Source of the DNA: SLNP01 sp964568875
Lineage (GTDB): Bacteria > Bacteroidota > Bacteroidia > Bacteroidales > VadinHA17
Direction of reading: 5' to 3'
Length of the DNA stretch: 64,000 nucleotides
Assembly: GCA_964568875.1 (NCBI GenBank)
Contig: CAZMSH010000017.1
Location: 1 to 64,000 of the forward strand
This document shows positions 41,416 to 50,667 of this stretch, piece by piece. How positions within the stretch are numbered: the first letter of the stretch is position 1; each line of letters opens with the position of its first letter. Made by a program: the position numbers and the translations under genes. A model generated the notes under the pieces. That model did no database searches, had not been told where the DNA came from, and saw only the letters and a program-made list of their open reading frames with translations.

Positions 41416-43787
41416 CAGTTAAGTTTGTATGTTAGTCCTGCACTAATGGTCCTGCCGGCCTGCGGACTAAAAGGCAGCGAGGTGCCCAATTCAGAATATA
41501 CTGGTCCGCCATACCTCTCATCAAACAGATTTGTAACTTTCAGAAAGGTGCTGAGATTACTTCCTACATTGTAAGTAAGTGAGAAATCCATACTATAGAA
41601 ACCGTCAACGTTCCGGAATAATTCATTGTATAGTTCTTCAATGGGAATCACTATTCTGAGCCAATTGCTTTCCCATACTGAGGTGATGTTAAGAAGGAGG
41701 TTTCTGGCCGGTTCCATGGTTATCTTCAACTGTCCGAAATGATTTGGCATAAGGTTGAAATCGCTTATGAATTTTCCTGCCAGTTCAAAAACATCGGGAA
41801 ACGTTTCACTTGATTTTGCAAATGTAAGACTGAGCTCGGCATCAAGATTTATTGACTTTACCAGGTCGTTAATAAGAAAGGTTGCCTGAAGCCCGTAAAG
41901 TCTCGATACAGCTCTTTTATTATTTGATCTGGTAAGCACCGAGGCTGTGTCGGTACTCATAATAGCCAGTGGCAGGTCAAGCTCTCTCAGCGGAACCGAC
42001 CTTTCCATTATCAGGTTTCTGATTTCGTTATAATAGATTGACAGGTTGAGGGTAGTTCGCTTAGTCATGGTTCTTATAATACCCATTTCAACAGACATGT
42101 ACTTTTCAGGTTCAAGGCCGGGGTTGGGTATTGCCAGATAGAACAGGCTGTCAAGATTTACACCTCCTTTGTATGCCAGCGACTGATAAGCCAGAGAAGC
42201 CGGCGGTGCCTTGAAAGCAAATCCCACAGATGCCCTTGAGGAGGTTTTAGCGTTATGTATCAGCATCCCTGCCAGCCTTGGCGAAAAGCTAAACCCATAA
42301 ACTGAATTCTCATCAAACCTGAGGCCACCCATGAACCTCAGTTTTTTGAATGAATAGTATGTCTGGCTGAATAATCCGAAGTTATGGTAATTGAGCGGAT
42401 TGAGTCCGAAAGTACCTGCAACGGGGTCAGCTGCCTCTATTGTACTGCTGAAAGATCCGTATTTATCAGTATCAAACGGGGCATCGAGGTAGTTTGTCTG
42501 GGGCAGGTTGCCCGAGTACTGGTATGTGACACCTGATATTATTTCCAGACCCGGCCCGGGAATCACAGTAAAGAGCTGCTCAAAGAGGACGTCATTACCT
42601 GCTGAATACCGGTAAAATTTATCACTCTTCTCAGCGAAATTAACCCCGATGCTTGAATTGTTATCCATTCTGTAGATCAGGCTTGAGAGATTTGTCGTGG
42701 TCAGCAACCGGGGTGTCCATTCGTATGTGTAACTCAGGGCAGCATGATTGATGTTCTCTCCCCAGTAAGTTTGTGGATTATCATAACTAAAGAGGTATGC
42801 TGATTGCCCCAGTGAGCTGTGTGATCTTCGATACATGTTATTGAAGGACAGAACCACGCCCCGGAATTTCAGGTTGAATCCCATCAGGTTGCTCTCTGAC
42901 GGAAGGTCCTGTATCGCCGGAAGTGTCAGTGTGCCCTTATAATTTACGGGATAATTCTTTTCAATAAAATCATTTCTGTCGCTGACACTGCCGCCAAAAA
43001 CCTCATCAGTTATCTCCAGCGGTTCGTAAACCTCTCCACCGATCTCAAACTTATAACCCCTTTCCTGCAGATAGTGCAGTGGATTATACACATCTTCATA
43101 CCCATTCCTCAGGTTAAAATCCTGCTGGCTGCTGATATTTCCGTAGAAACTGTACTGAAGAATGTTCTTGTTTCTTCCCGCTTTACCGCCCACCATAAAA
43201 CTGGAGTTACGATACCTGTTCTCGCCAAGGCTTATGTCAGCCAGTGCGAAGGTGCCCTTATCCGCCTCACGGGTAATGATGTTTATCACCCCTGACACAG
43301 CGTCAGCTCCGTATACAGCTGCAGCCGGACCATAGATTATCTCAATCCTTTCAGCCTGCCTGACTGGAAGCTGTGCCATTATCGGCATTCCTTTTACCAC
43401 GCTCGGCTTTAACGGCATGCCATTAATGAGTATCATAGTATAGAGGTTCCCCGTTAAACCCCTCAGCTGAAATGTTTCTCCCAGTTCACCTGTACCCGGC
43501 TGGCTGACCCTCATTCCCGGAAGACTCTTCAGCACATCGGTAAGCGATGAATAGTGGTTACGCTCAATCTCGTCACGTGTTACCACATGAATGGTTATTG
43601 GTAACTCACTGATAAGCTTTGAACTGCGGCTTGCCGACAACACCCTTATACCGGCAGTATCTTCCCCGAGAATAAGGTCGTTTCTGCCAAGCTTCTCCAA
43701 AGTTACCGGGGGAACCACAACCTCCTGGGCAATAGAACCCGCACACAGCAACATCAGAACGGCTGAAAAAAAAATACCCGGCTTCAT
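41415..43787 (-). CDS. TonB-dependent outer-membrane receptor
   Basis: A 790-residue outer-membrane beta-barrel importer. After a signal peptide (about 1-20) the plug domain is clear: ITIHVVTRDEIERN, LTDVLKSLPGMRVSQ, LRGLTGNLYTMILINGMPL and VERIEIIYGP-type sequence ending VYGADAVSGVINIIT. The remainder is barrel strands, ending RTISAGLTYKLN. There is no carboxypeptidase-like N-terminal extension and no SusD partner, so it is of the vitamin B12/siderophore-receptor style rather than SusC. The ligand is unknown. The ATG-proximal region has no perfect TAnnTTTG, and the stop overlaps the SpoIIE phosphatase start by 1 nt. Confidence 0.93.
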   Translation of the reverse strand: MKPGIFFSAVLMLLCAGSIAQEVVVPPVTLEKLGRNDLILGEDTAGIRVLSASRSSKLISELPITIHVVTRDEIERNHYSSLTDVLKSLPGMRVSQPGTGELGETFQLRGLTGNLYTMILINGMPLKPSVVKGMPIMAQLPVRQAERIEIIYGPAAAVYGADAVSGVINIITREADKGTFALADISLGENRYRNSSFMVGGKAGRNKNILQYSFYGNISSQQDFNLRNGYEDVYNPLHYLQERGYKFEIGGEVYEPLEITDEVFGGSVSDRNDFIEKNYPVNYKGTLTLPAIQDLPSESNLMGFNLKFRGVVLSFNNMYRRSHSSLGQSAYLFSYDNPQTYWGENINHAALSYTYEWTPRLLTTTNLSSLIYRMDNNSSIGVNFAEKSDKFYRYSAGNDVLFEQLFTVIPGPGLEIISGVTYQYSGNLPQTNYLDAPFDTDKYGSFSSTIEAADPVAGTFGLNPLNYHNFGLFSQTYYSFKKLRFMGGLRFDENSVYGFSFSPRLAGMLIHNAKTSSRASVGFAFKAPPASLAYQSLAYKGGVNLDSLFYLAIPNPGLEPEKYMSVEMGIIRTMTKRTTLNLSIYYNEIRNLIMERSVPLRELDLPLAIMSTDTASVLTRSNNKRAVSRLYGLQATFLINDLVKSINLDAELSLTFAKSSETFPDVFELAGKFISDFNLMPNHFGQLKITMEPARNLLLNITSVWESNWLRIVIPIEELYNELFRNVDGFYSMDFSLTYNVGSNLSTFLKVTNLFDERYGGPVYSELGTSLPFSPQAGRTISAGLTYKLN

Positions 43788-43880
43788 TTCTCTCTTTCAG
43801 TGACTAAAAGTAAGAAAAAAATAAAAACCAGGTACTCTTTACCTACTTCGTAGTCTATGATATGCTTTGCCTGCTGATTG

Positions 43881-45065
43881 TCAGTAGGCAACAAGCAGAT
43901 GGTCATTCAGCCTTGCAAGAGCTGCAAAATATTCATATTCAAGGTCTGCAAGCATAAGCACTGACTCAAAAACAGCTTCGGTATAGGCAAAATATTCTGT
44001 AATGGTTATCTCTTTTTCCGTCAGAGATTTCATCAGCAGCGACATCTCACCGGTGCCGGTGACTGCCTCCTTCATCTCCTCAAAATTCCTGCCTGTAAGC
44101 CTGCAGTACTCATACTGCGACCTGGTGTCAGCCAGCAGCATTGAGTTAGCTGCATCTCTTCCTGCCCCGGTTGCAGCCGCACTGGCTTTTGCCAGCTTAA
44201 GCTGATTCCTGTTTGTCCATACCGGAATTGAAATACCTACCCTGGGCCCTGTGTGATGGTCACCGGCCACTATCTCAGATGCGAACCCGACTTCCAGACC
44301 CGGCAGGTTGGCAGCCCTGGCAACATCAACCTGCTTTAGCGAAAGAGCATACTCCTTTTCGTGCACCAGGAATGCCGGGTGGGATAGCTTCTTCATCTCC
44401 ATCAGCTCTTCCAGACCAATATCCTCATAGCTGTCGTACATTTCACCCTCCAGCACCTCACTCTGACCTCCTGATATATAGTCCAGTTTTACTCTCAGAG
44501 CCTCCCTGGCTGCCTCTTCTGCAGCAACATGGCTGCGCGCACGCGATATCTCCAGCACAAGCCTGTTGTAGTCAAGTATGGTTACGGCTCCTTCATCCAG
44601 GAGGGTATTCCAGCCAAGCCTTACTGTTTCAAGGATATCCATCTTCTCCCTCAGTATTCCTATCCTTTTGCTGAGACTTATGTAATGATATGCCATAAGC
44701 CTGGCTTCCAGCAGAATCTCAGTTTTACCCAGGCTGAATTCTGTTCCGGCAAGAGAGAAGGCCTCCCTGTTAAGCCGACCCCTGGTAATATAGGCTGTAG
44801 GGAACTCGAATGACTGAGCTGCTTCGAAGGTCCTTTTCAGACCTATTGACTCCGGTACTCCGGGAAAATAACCGAATCCCGCGGTAAACTCACCGGGTGT
44901 GTTGCCTGTAACAGACTCGGCACGGCGGGCTTCAAGAATACTCTCGTAGTGCTTAATATCGGGATGTGCGCCTGATACCTCCTTCAGGAAAGCCCCGGTT
45001 CCCTGCCCTGAAGAGCTTAGAATGACAAGGCCTGCAAAGGTTATTGTTGATATTATTCTCTTCAT
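43881..45065 (-). CDS. TolC-family outer-membrane efflux protein (CzcC-like)
   Basis: A 394-residue outer-membrane channel subunit of a metal efflux pump. A signal peptide (about 1-20) is followed by two long helical repeats typical of TolC/CzcC (for example around residues 120-210 and 280-385). It lies 11 nt after the CzcA-type pump gene and completes the C-B-A set, carrying ions from the periplasmic adaptor across the outer membrane. It is the last gene of the efflux operon; a 93-bp gap separates it from the TonB receptor gene. Confidence 0.88.
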   Translation of the reverse strand: MKRIISTITFAGLVILSSSGQGTGAFLKEVSGAHPDIKHYESILEARRAESVTGNTPGEFTAGFGYFPGVPESIGLKRTFEAAQSFEFPTAYITRGRLNREAFSLAGTEFSLGKTEILLEARLMAYHYISLSKRIGILREKMDILETVRLGWNTLLDEGAVTILDYNRLVLEISRARSHVAAEEAAREALRVKLDYISGGQSEVLEGEMYDSYEDIGLEELMEMKKLSHPAFLVHEKEYALSLKQVDVARAANLPGLEVGFASEIVAGDHHTGPRVGISIPVWTNRNQLKLAKASAAATGAGRDAANSMLLADTRSQYEYCRLTGRNFEEMKEAVTGTGEMSLLMKSLTEKEITITEYFAYTEAVFESVLMLADLEYEYFAALARLNDHLLVAY

Positions 45066-45076
45066 TGCTTTGGTAA

Positions 45077-48000
45077 TTATGAGTTTTCATTTAATACGCC
45101 GGCAGGTAAAGATTCTTTTCCCTGCTTTCTGCGACTGATCACGTAATATACTGTGGGTATTACGAAAATGTTAAGCAGTGTTGAGCTTAGCAAACCGCCA
45201 AGAATTACAACAGCCATCGGACTCTGTATTTCATTGCCGGGTTTATCGCCGCCGGCAGCCAGCGGTATCAGAGCCAGGGCTGCAGTCAGAGCTGTCATCA
45301 GAATGGGGTTCAGCCTGTCGACTGAACCGTGTATTATCCTGGTTTTAAGGTCAGGATCTTCGTCTTCAAGCCTGAGATATCTTGAAATCAGCAGTATTCC
45401 GTTTCTTGTGGCTATGCCAAAAAGGGTGATGAAGCCAATTATAACCGGAATACTCAACACCCCTGAAGAGAATCTGATGGCAAAAATACCACCTATAAGT
45501 GCAAGGGGCAGGTTAAGCAGTATGATCCATGAAAGGGTGCTGTTCCTGAACTCGTTGTAGAGAACGGCGAAGATGGCCAGTATCGCCAGTAGTGACGCAA
45601 AAAGGATTCTGCGGCTTGCTCTTGAGGCACTCTCAAACTGACCGCCGTATTCAATGAAATAGCTGTCGGGAAGTATTACCTCGTCTCCGACCTTGTTCCT
45701 GATGTCGGTAACCACGCTGCCAACATCCCTGCCTGCAACATTGACTGAAACCACAAGTTTTCTTTTTACATTCTCACGGTTAATGGTATGAAGTCCCGAT
45801 GATGACTCTATATCAGCCACAAACGAGAGGGGTATCTTCTTTCCGTCGTGGGTGTCTATCATAGCCGAGGAGATAGCTTCAACAGAGTTGCGGTCATCGT
45901 CACTAAAACGTAAAACAACAGGGAAACGCTTTTCCTCAATATATACATCAGATACATGAAGTCCTCCCAGTGCCGTTTCAACAAAGGCGGCAAACCTGTT
46001 AAGAGGAATGCCGTACCGTGCCAGCATTTCTCTTCTTGCTCTTATCTTAATCTGAGGGGTTTCAACCAGTGGCTCTACTATCAGGTCGCCAATGCCTGGG
46101 ATCGCGCCGATGGCATTCTCTACTTCATTGCCAAGCCTGTAGAGTTCATTAATGTCATCGCCGAAGATCTTGATGGCTATATTGGTGCGTGTTCCTGAAA
46201 GCATATGATCCATCCTGTGGGTGATGGGCTGTCCTACCTCAATGTTGACACCGTTCAGGTGTGACAGCCGGTTGCGGACATCAGCCATAAATTCGTCTCT
46301 TGATCGTTCCGACAGGGTGAAGGGCACATCCAGCTCAGAGACGTTTTCCCCGAAAGAATGTTCTGCCAGTTCAGCACGGCCTGTCTTGCATGAGACGGAC
46401 TCTACTTCAGGGATATCCATCATTATCGTCTCTGCCTCCCTGCCGATTTTCACTGACTCCTCAAGAGAAATACCAGGCATGGCCGAGACATTTACCGTAA
46501 GGGCTCCCTCATTGAAGGGAGGAAGGAATGCAGATCCGAAGGTGAACATCATAACCACAGCCGCTACCAGCAACAATCCTGTTACTGCTCCGGTTATCAA
46601 CGGCCTGTCAAGCGTCGCGCTCAGCGCCCTGCGGTAGAGGGCCCCCAGGTTCCTCTCTACCCATGAGCCCCGCATATTTTTTTCGAGACTCTTCTCATTG
46701 GTAAGCATGTAACTGCAATAGACAGGCGTGATGCTCAGAGCTACAACCGTTGATGAGAAAAGGGCCACTATGAATGATATGCCCAGTGGTTTCATCATTC
46801 GCCCCTCCATACCTTCAAGCAGGAACAGGGGAATGAACGTTATTATTATTATTACGGTAGTGTTGAATATCGTGGTCCTTATCTCTGAGGAGGCGTCGAA
46901 AACCACCTTCATGGCCGGTTTCCTCTCGTCGGGCGGAAGCTTCAGGTTTTGCCTCAGCCTCTTATATACGTTTTCAACGTCGATAATGGCATCATCAACA
47001 ATAGCGCCGATGGCAATAGCCATGCCCCCGAGACTCATGGTGTTAATGGTTATACCAAGCAGTTTCAGCACAATTACAGTCGTTAACAGCGATAATGGAA
47101 TGGCTGTCAGCGAGATAGTCGTTGTCCGGTAATTCATCAGAAATACAAAAAGTATTATCACAACGAAAATACCGCCCTCAATAACCGCCCGCATAACATT
47201 ATTTACTGCCGTTCTGATAAAGTCATCCTGGTTGTATATGTCGCTGTGAAACGAAATCTTCGTGCCCAGGGTGGAACCTATCTCGTCCAGCGCCTTTTCA
47301 ATATCTTCAGATAACCTGATGGTGTTTACATATGGCTGCTTGGTGATTGTAACCAGCACTGCATCATTGCCTTTGTAGGAACCATGGCCTATTTTAAAGG
47401 CCGGACCGGTCTTTACCGCGGCTATATCGGCCACGGTTACGGGAAGGTTTCCTTCCATCCTTATTACTGAACGGGCTATCTCTTCTGCCGAAGCAGTACG
47501 TGCGATACCCCTTACCACGTATCTGCTGCCATGCTGGTCGATAAACCTACCCGAAGTGTTAAGGTTAATATCCTCGCACACTTCGATAAGTTCAGATAGT
47601 GTAACACCGTAATGCTGCATCCTGTACTGATCGGCCAGTATCTGGTATTCCATCACCTCACCGCCGATTGTGGTAACCTGCGCCACACCCGCAACAGAGA
47701 GAAGCCTTGGGGCAACCGTCCAGTCCGCAATGGTTCTTAGCTCCATAGGAGTGACAGAATCGGAAAGCATCGCTATTATCTTCATCTCACCCAAAAGTGA
47801 GGATTGTGGTGCTATTACCGGCCTGCTTACTCCCGCAGGCAGCTGGTCATTGATCTGTACAAGCCTCTCGGTGACTGTCTGCCTCGCTTTGTAGATATCC
47901 GTACTCCAGTCGAACTCAACCCATACTATCGAGAATCCCATAGAAGACGATGACCTTACCCTTCTGACATTGGTGGCCCCGTTCATGGATGTTTCGATTG

Positions 48001-48202
48001 GAAAGGAGACGAGCCTCTCAACCTCTTCCGGAGCCATCCCATGCGCTTCAGTCATCACGACAACGGTAGGTGCCGTCAACTCCGGAAAGATATCTATGTC
48101 CATCGTCATTGTAACATATAACCCTGAAATAACCAGCAGTATCGATGCAATGGCTATCAGCAGCCTGTTTTTCAATGACAAGTCTATTATTTTGTCTAAC
48201 AT
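45077..48202 (-). CDS. Heavy-metal RND efflux pump, CzcA/CusA type
   Basis: A 1041-residue inner-membrane proton-driven exporter of the HME-RND family. It has the twelve-helix plan with two large periplasmic loops. The helix-4 motif GGMAIAIGAIVDDAIIDVENVYKRL carries the acidic residues of the proton relay, and the N-terminal FPELTAPTVVVMTEAHGMAPEEVERLV is typical. Whether it moves Zn/Co/Ni/Cd or Cu/Ag cannot be decided from the motif alone; the His-rich adaptor favours divalent ions such as zinc, cobalt or nickel. The gene follows the adaptor gene by 14 nt. Confidence 0.95.
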   Translation of the reverse strand: MLDKIIDLSLKNRLLIAIASILLVISGLYVTMTMDIDIFPELTAPTVVVMTEAHGMAPEEVERLVSFPIETSMNGATNVRRVRSSSSMGFSIVWVEFDWSTDIYKARQTVTERLVQINDQLPAGVSRPVIAPQSSLLGEMKIIAMLSDSVTPMELRTIADWTVAPRLLSVAGVAQVTTIGGEVMEYQILADQYRMQHYGVTLSELIEVCEDINLNTSGRFIDQHGSRYVVRGIARTASAEEIARSVIRMEGNLPVTVADIAAVKTGPAFKIGHGSYKGNDAVLVTITKQPYVNTIRLSEDIEKALDEIGSTLGTKISFHSDIYNQDDFIRTAVNNVMRAVIEGGIFVVIILFVFLMNYRTTTISLTAIPLSLLTTVIVLKLLGITINTMSLGGMAIAIGAIVDDAIIDVENVYKRLRQNLKLPPDERKPAMKVVFDASSEIRTTIFNTTVIIIITFIPLFLLEGMEGRMMKPLGISFIVALFSSTVVALSITPVYCSYMLTNEKSLEKNMRGSWVERNLGALYRRALSATLDRPLITGAVTGLLLVAAVVMMFTFGSAFLPPFNEGALTVNVSAMPGISLEESVKIGREAETIMMDIPEVESVSCKTGRAELAEHSFGENVSELDVPFTLSERSRDEFMADVRNRLSHLNGVNIEVGQPITHRMDHMLSGTRTNIAIKIFGDDINELYRLGNEVENAIGAIPGIGDLIVEPLVETPQIKIRARREMLARYGIPLNRFAAFVETALGGLHVSDVYIEEKRFPVVLRFSDDDRNSVEAISSAMIDTHDGKKIPLSFVADIESSSGLHTINRENVKRKLVVSVNVAGRDVGSVVTDIRNKVGDEVILPDSYFIEYGGQFESASRASRRILFASLLAILAIFAVLYNEFRNSTLSWIILLNLPLALIGGIFAIRFSSGVLSIPVIIGFITLFGIATRNGILLISRYLRLEDEDPDLKTRIIHGSVDRLNPILMTALTAALALIPLAAGGDKPGNEIQSPMAVVILGGLLSSTLLNIFVIPTVYYVISRRKQGKESLPAGVLNENS

Positions 48203-48216
48203 GATTTCACTCTTTT

Positions 48217-49437
48217 TTAGTGCGAATGTGAATGAGGAACCGCAGTGGTCATCTGACTCATCTTGATTGCGTAAGCGCCGGTGGCCACTACCACCTCATT
48301 TTCCGACAGACCTGCCAATACCTCGGTCAGAGTGCCATTGGTCATTCCCTTTTCAATGAACCTCTTTATGAAGTGGTGCTCTTCATCTTCAACAAAAACA
48401 TAGTATCTGCCAAATTCCTCAAGGATTGCACTGTTGGGTACGGTTATGCATTCCCTGTCAGGCGATCCTGAAAGATATATGTCGACATAGGTTCCGGGGA
48501 TGATTTCAGGAATAAAGTCTAACCTGAAGAAAACGGGAATGTAATAGTCGTTGCCTGCCATGCTCCGGGCATGCGATATCTTCCTTCCGTTCAGTTCACT
48601 GGTCTGGTAGAGCCTGTCGCTGTATACCATTCTGAAGCTTGCATGGTTTATCTCATTCAGCCTTGAAAGATGAGCCGGCGAAACATCGGCCCTGAGTACG
48701 AGGTTGTGCTCGATAATGACCGACAAGAGTGTCTCCCCTGCAGATACCTTGCTGCCCTCGGTAATATAGACCTGGTTGATGTAACCGTCATAGGGGGCTG
48801 TCACAATACTGCCGTTTGCACTGAATCCCGATTTGAGGTTGTTGTATCTTATCTCAGCCTTTTCAAATTCATTTCTGGCCTCAAGGTAGTGGTCCATAGT
48901 GATGAGTTTATCCTGTATCAGGCGCGAGGCCCTCTCATATTGGGTCTTTGTGCGTTCATAGTCCGATGCAGCCTCCAGAAGCGCTACCTCTGTGTTGTCA
49001 ATGGTGAGTTCATCACCTGTAATGACGAACAGGGGAGTGCCTCTCCTTACTTTCATCCCGGGAAAGAGAAAATGATCAGTAAGTCTTACTATACCCGACG
49101 CCTTTGATGTTACATTGATTATGTCCTTACTGTCGGGAAGTATGGTGCCGCCGGCCCTGATAACAAAACTGAACGGCTCTTTCTTCGTTATTATGATAGT
49201 GTGGTCAGGAATTTCTCCATGGTCATGATCGTCATCGACCTCTGCGAGCTCCTCCTGTTCTTCGTGCTCATGCTCATGCTCGTGCTCATCTTCATGTTCA
49301 TGGGTATGCCCGGTTGTCTCTTCATGGGTATGATCCTGATCATGATCGTGGTCGTGGTCGTGTCCGGTTCCTCCGGCACAGGCTGTCATAAAGATAACAT
49401 ATATGACAGTACACCATAACAGCATAACTTTTTTCAT
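48217..49437 (-). CDS. Periplasmic adaptor of metal efflux pump (CzcB-like), His-rich lipoprotein
   Basis: A 406-residue membrane-fusion protein joining the RND pump to the outer-membrane channel. The N-terminus is a lipoprotein signal with lipobox MTAC, followed directly by a stretch (about 25-75) of alternating His with Asp/Glu, certain to bind divalent metal ions. The rest has the usual order: beta-barrel and lipoyl half-motifs (GIVRLTDHFLFPGMKVRRGTPLF and the second half at YDGYINQVYITEGSKVSAGE), a helical hairpin between them, and a membrane-proximal domain. The His tract probably buffers or delivers metal to the pump. It lies 77 nt downstream of the DUF6769-like gene. Confidence 0.94.
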   Translation of the reverse strand: MKKVMLLWCTVIYVIFMTACAGGTGHDHDHDHDQDHTHEETTGHTHEHEDEHEHEHEHEEQEELAEVDDDHDHGEIPDHTIIITKKEPFSFVIRAGGTILPDSKDIINVTSKASGIVRLTDHFLFPGMKVRRGTPLFVITGDELTIDNTEVALLEAASDYERTKTQYERASRLIQDKLITMDHYLEARNEFEKAEIRYNNLKSGFSANGSIVTAPYDGYINQVYITEGSKVSAGETLLSVIIEHNLVLRADVSPAHLSRLNEINHASFRMVYSDRLYQTSELNGRKISHARSMAGNDYYIPVFFRLDFIPEIIPGTYVDIYLSGSPDRECITVPNSAILEEFGRYYVFVEDEEHHFIKRFIEKGMTNGTLTEVLAGLSENEVVVATGAYAIKMSQMTTAVPHSHSH

Positions 49438-49514
49438 AGGAAAAGATTTTAATTGGTTGTGAATGCCTGATTATTGTGGGTGATGCAATCTGAAACAGAG
49501 ATTGCCCGATGTGG

Positions 49515-49934
49515 TTATCCCATCAGCAATGGCGGTCCCCTGCGACTTGTGGGCAGGTAACGTTGTCGTTCAATAAATGGAAAGTCATATTGTCTGAACC
49601 GCTTAACCTTAAGCTCTAACGGCTTGATTGTCAAGGAGTGGGAGGCTGCCGTAAATTGAATATCATTGTCCAGTGTGTGGAATGGATCAGCCTGATAATG
49701 ACATATGAAGTGGCTGTAGTCTTCGGTCAGAGGTTCCCTGAACTCATCAGATGCCTGATGTAAGTTATCCTCTGTAGCCGTACCGGTACTCTCGCTCTCA
49801 TGACTACAATGGTAAACTGACTTGCATCCCGTTGAATGTTCATTATGATGATTGTGCGGAATAACGGCATGAAGAAATATTACCATCCATGCAACTGAAA
49901 CGGAAAATGCCGATATGAGTTTCAGTTTTCTCAT
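49515..49934 (-). CDS. Small His-rich exported protein (DUF6769-like), first gene of efflux operon
   Basis: A 139-residue protein with an N-terminal hydrophobic segment (about 8-26) and, just after it, HAVIPHNHHNEH, a His cluster likely to bind metal. The C-terminus ends SRRGPPLLMG. This pattern recalls the small Bacteroidota proteins annotated DUF6769 that accompany Cus/Czc efflux genes; I recall the association but have not verified the family. The promoter is so close that the ATG at 49934 may be the first base of the mRNA. If it is leaderless, the start is fixed here. Confidence 0.75.
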   Translation of the reverse strand: MRKLKLISAFSVSVAWMVIFLHAVIPHNHHNEHSTGCKSVYHCSHESESTGTATEDNLHQASDEFREPLTEDYSHFICHYQADPFHTLDNDIQFTAASHSLTIKPLELKVKRFRQYDFPFIERQRYLPTSRRGPPLLMG

Positions 49935-49939
49935 ATCGG

Positions 49940-49968
49940 CAAATATAGTAAAACGAATTATATTACAA
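49940..49968 (-). promoter_or_regulatory. Promoter of the Czc-type efflux operon
   Basis: On the minus strand TTG (complement of 49966-49968), an 18-bp spacer and TATATTTG (complement of 49940-49947) fit the Bacteroidota consensus. The G of the -7 box is 6 nt before the ATG of the first gene, the same distance as at the trp leader. Confidence 0.6.
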
Positions 49969-49976
49969 TCTGAATA

Positions 49977-50474
49977 TTACAATGCTGCCAGCGCTTTTTC
50001 GTAGTCGGGTTCCTGAGTTATTTCAGGCACCAGTTCGGTGTATTTCACTTTTCCGTTTTCATCAGCAACCACCACGCTGCGTGCGTATAATCCTTTCAGC
50101 GGGCTATCGGTCAGATCGATACCGAATGCTTTTCCGAATTCTGAGTCACGGAAGCCGGAAAGAGTTACAACGTTTTCTATGCCTTCAGTAGTACAGAAAC
50201 GGCCCATCGCAAAGGGCAAGTCTTTTGAAATGGCCAGGACTACCGTATTTGAAAGGCCTGCAGCCTTTTCATTAAATTTTCTTACCGAAGTTGCGCATAC
50301 TCCTGTATCAAGACTAGGAAATATGTTTAGGAGTAACTTCTTTCCTTTGAAGTCATCGGGACCGGCCTCTGAAAGGTCTGATTTTACCAGTCTGAATGAA
50401 GGAAGTGATTTGCCATTTTCAGGCAGTTCTCCTGAAGTGTTAACGGGATTTCCCTTTAATGCTGTTTTTGCCAT
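49977..50474 (-). CDS. tpx: Thiol peroxidase
   Basis: A 165-residue atypical 2-Cys peroxiredoxin that reduces hydroperoxides with thioredoxin. The peroxidatic Cys is in FPSLDTGVCATSVRKF (about residue 60) and the resolving Cys in RFCTTEGIENV (about 93), the standard Tpx positions. There is no signal peptide. It has its own -7 element 49 nt upstream and appears monocistronic; the next gene downstream has a separate promoter. Confidence 0.96.
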   Translation of the reverse strand: MAKTALKGNPVNTSGELPENGKSLPSFRLVKSDLSEAGPDDFKGKKLLLNIFPSLDTGVCATSVRKFNEKAAGLSNTVVLAISKDLPFAMGRFCTTEGIENVVTLSGFRDSEFGKAFGIDLTDSPLKGLYARSVVVADENGKVKYTELVPEITQEPDYEKALAAL

Positions 50475-50522
50475 GGTTAAATTTTTATGTATTTGTTAAA
50501 ATTGTTCCTGCCTGATAAACAA

Positions 50523-50530
50523 CAAATATA
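50523..50530 (-). promoter_or_regulatory. -7 promoter element for tpx
   Basis: The minus strand reads TATATTTG, a perfect TAnnTTTG, 49 nt before the tpx ATG. No -33 box at the right spacing was seen. Confidence 0.5.
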
Positions 50531-50574
50531 GGCAAAGGTTTTCCTGCGGTTATTGTTTTTCATCCATTATTTCT

Positions 50575-50606
50575 TTTGGTGGAGCCGCTTCCTTTGGTTA
50601 TTTTTG
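50575..50606 (+). promoter_or_regulatory. Promoter of the HAD phosphatase gene
   Basis: TTTG (50575-50578), a 20-bp spacer and TATTTTTG (50599-50606) match the Bacteroidota consensus; the ATG is at 50668. It is divergent from the tpx promoter. Confidence 0.65.
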
Positions 50607-50667
50607 CCGGCCCGGATATTATTGATTAAATGCCAGGAGTAAAACAATCAGCAACCTAACAGACAAT

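Noticed and set aside
49191..49419. Met/Ile-rich or Leu/Val-rich small proteins on either strand around the His-rich tract
   Set aside because: They are frame shadows of the His/Asp/Glu repeat of the efflux adaptor.
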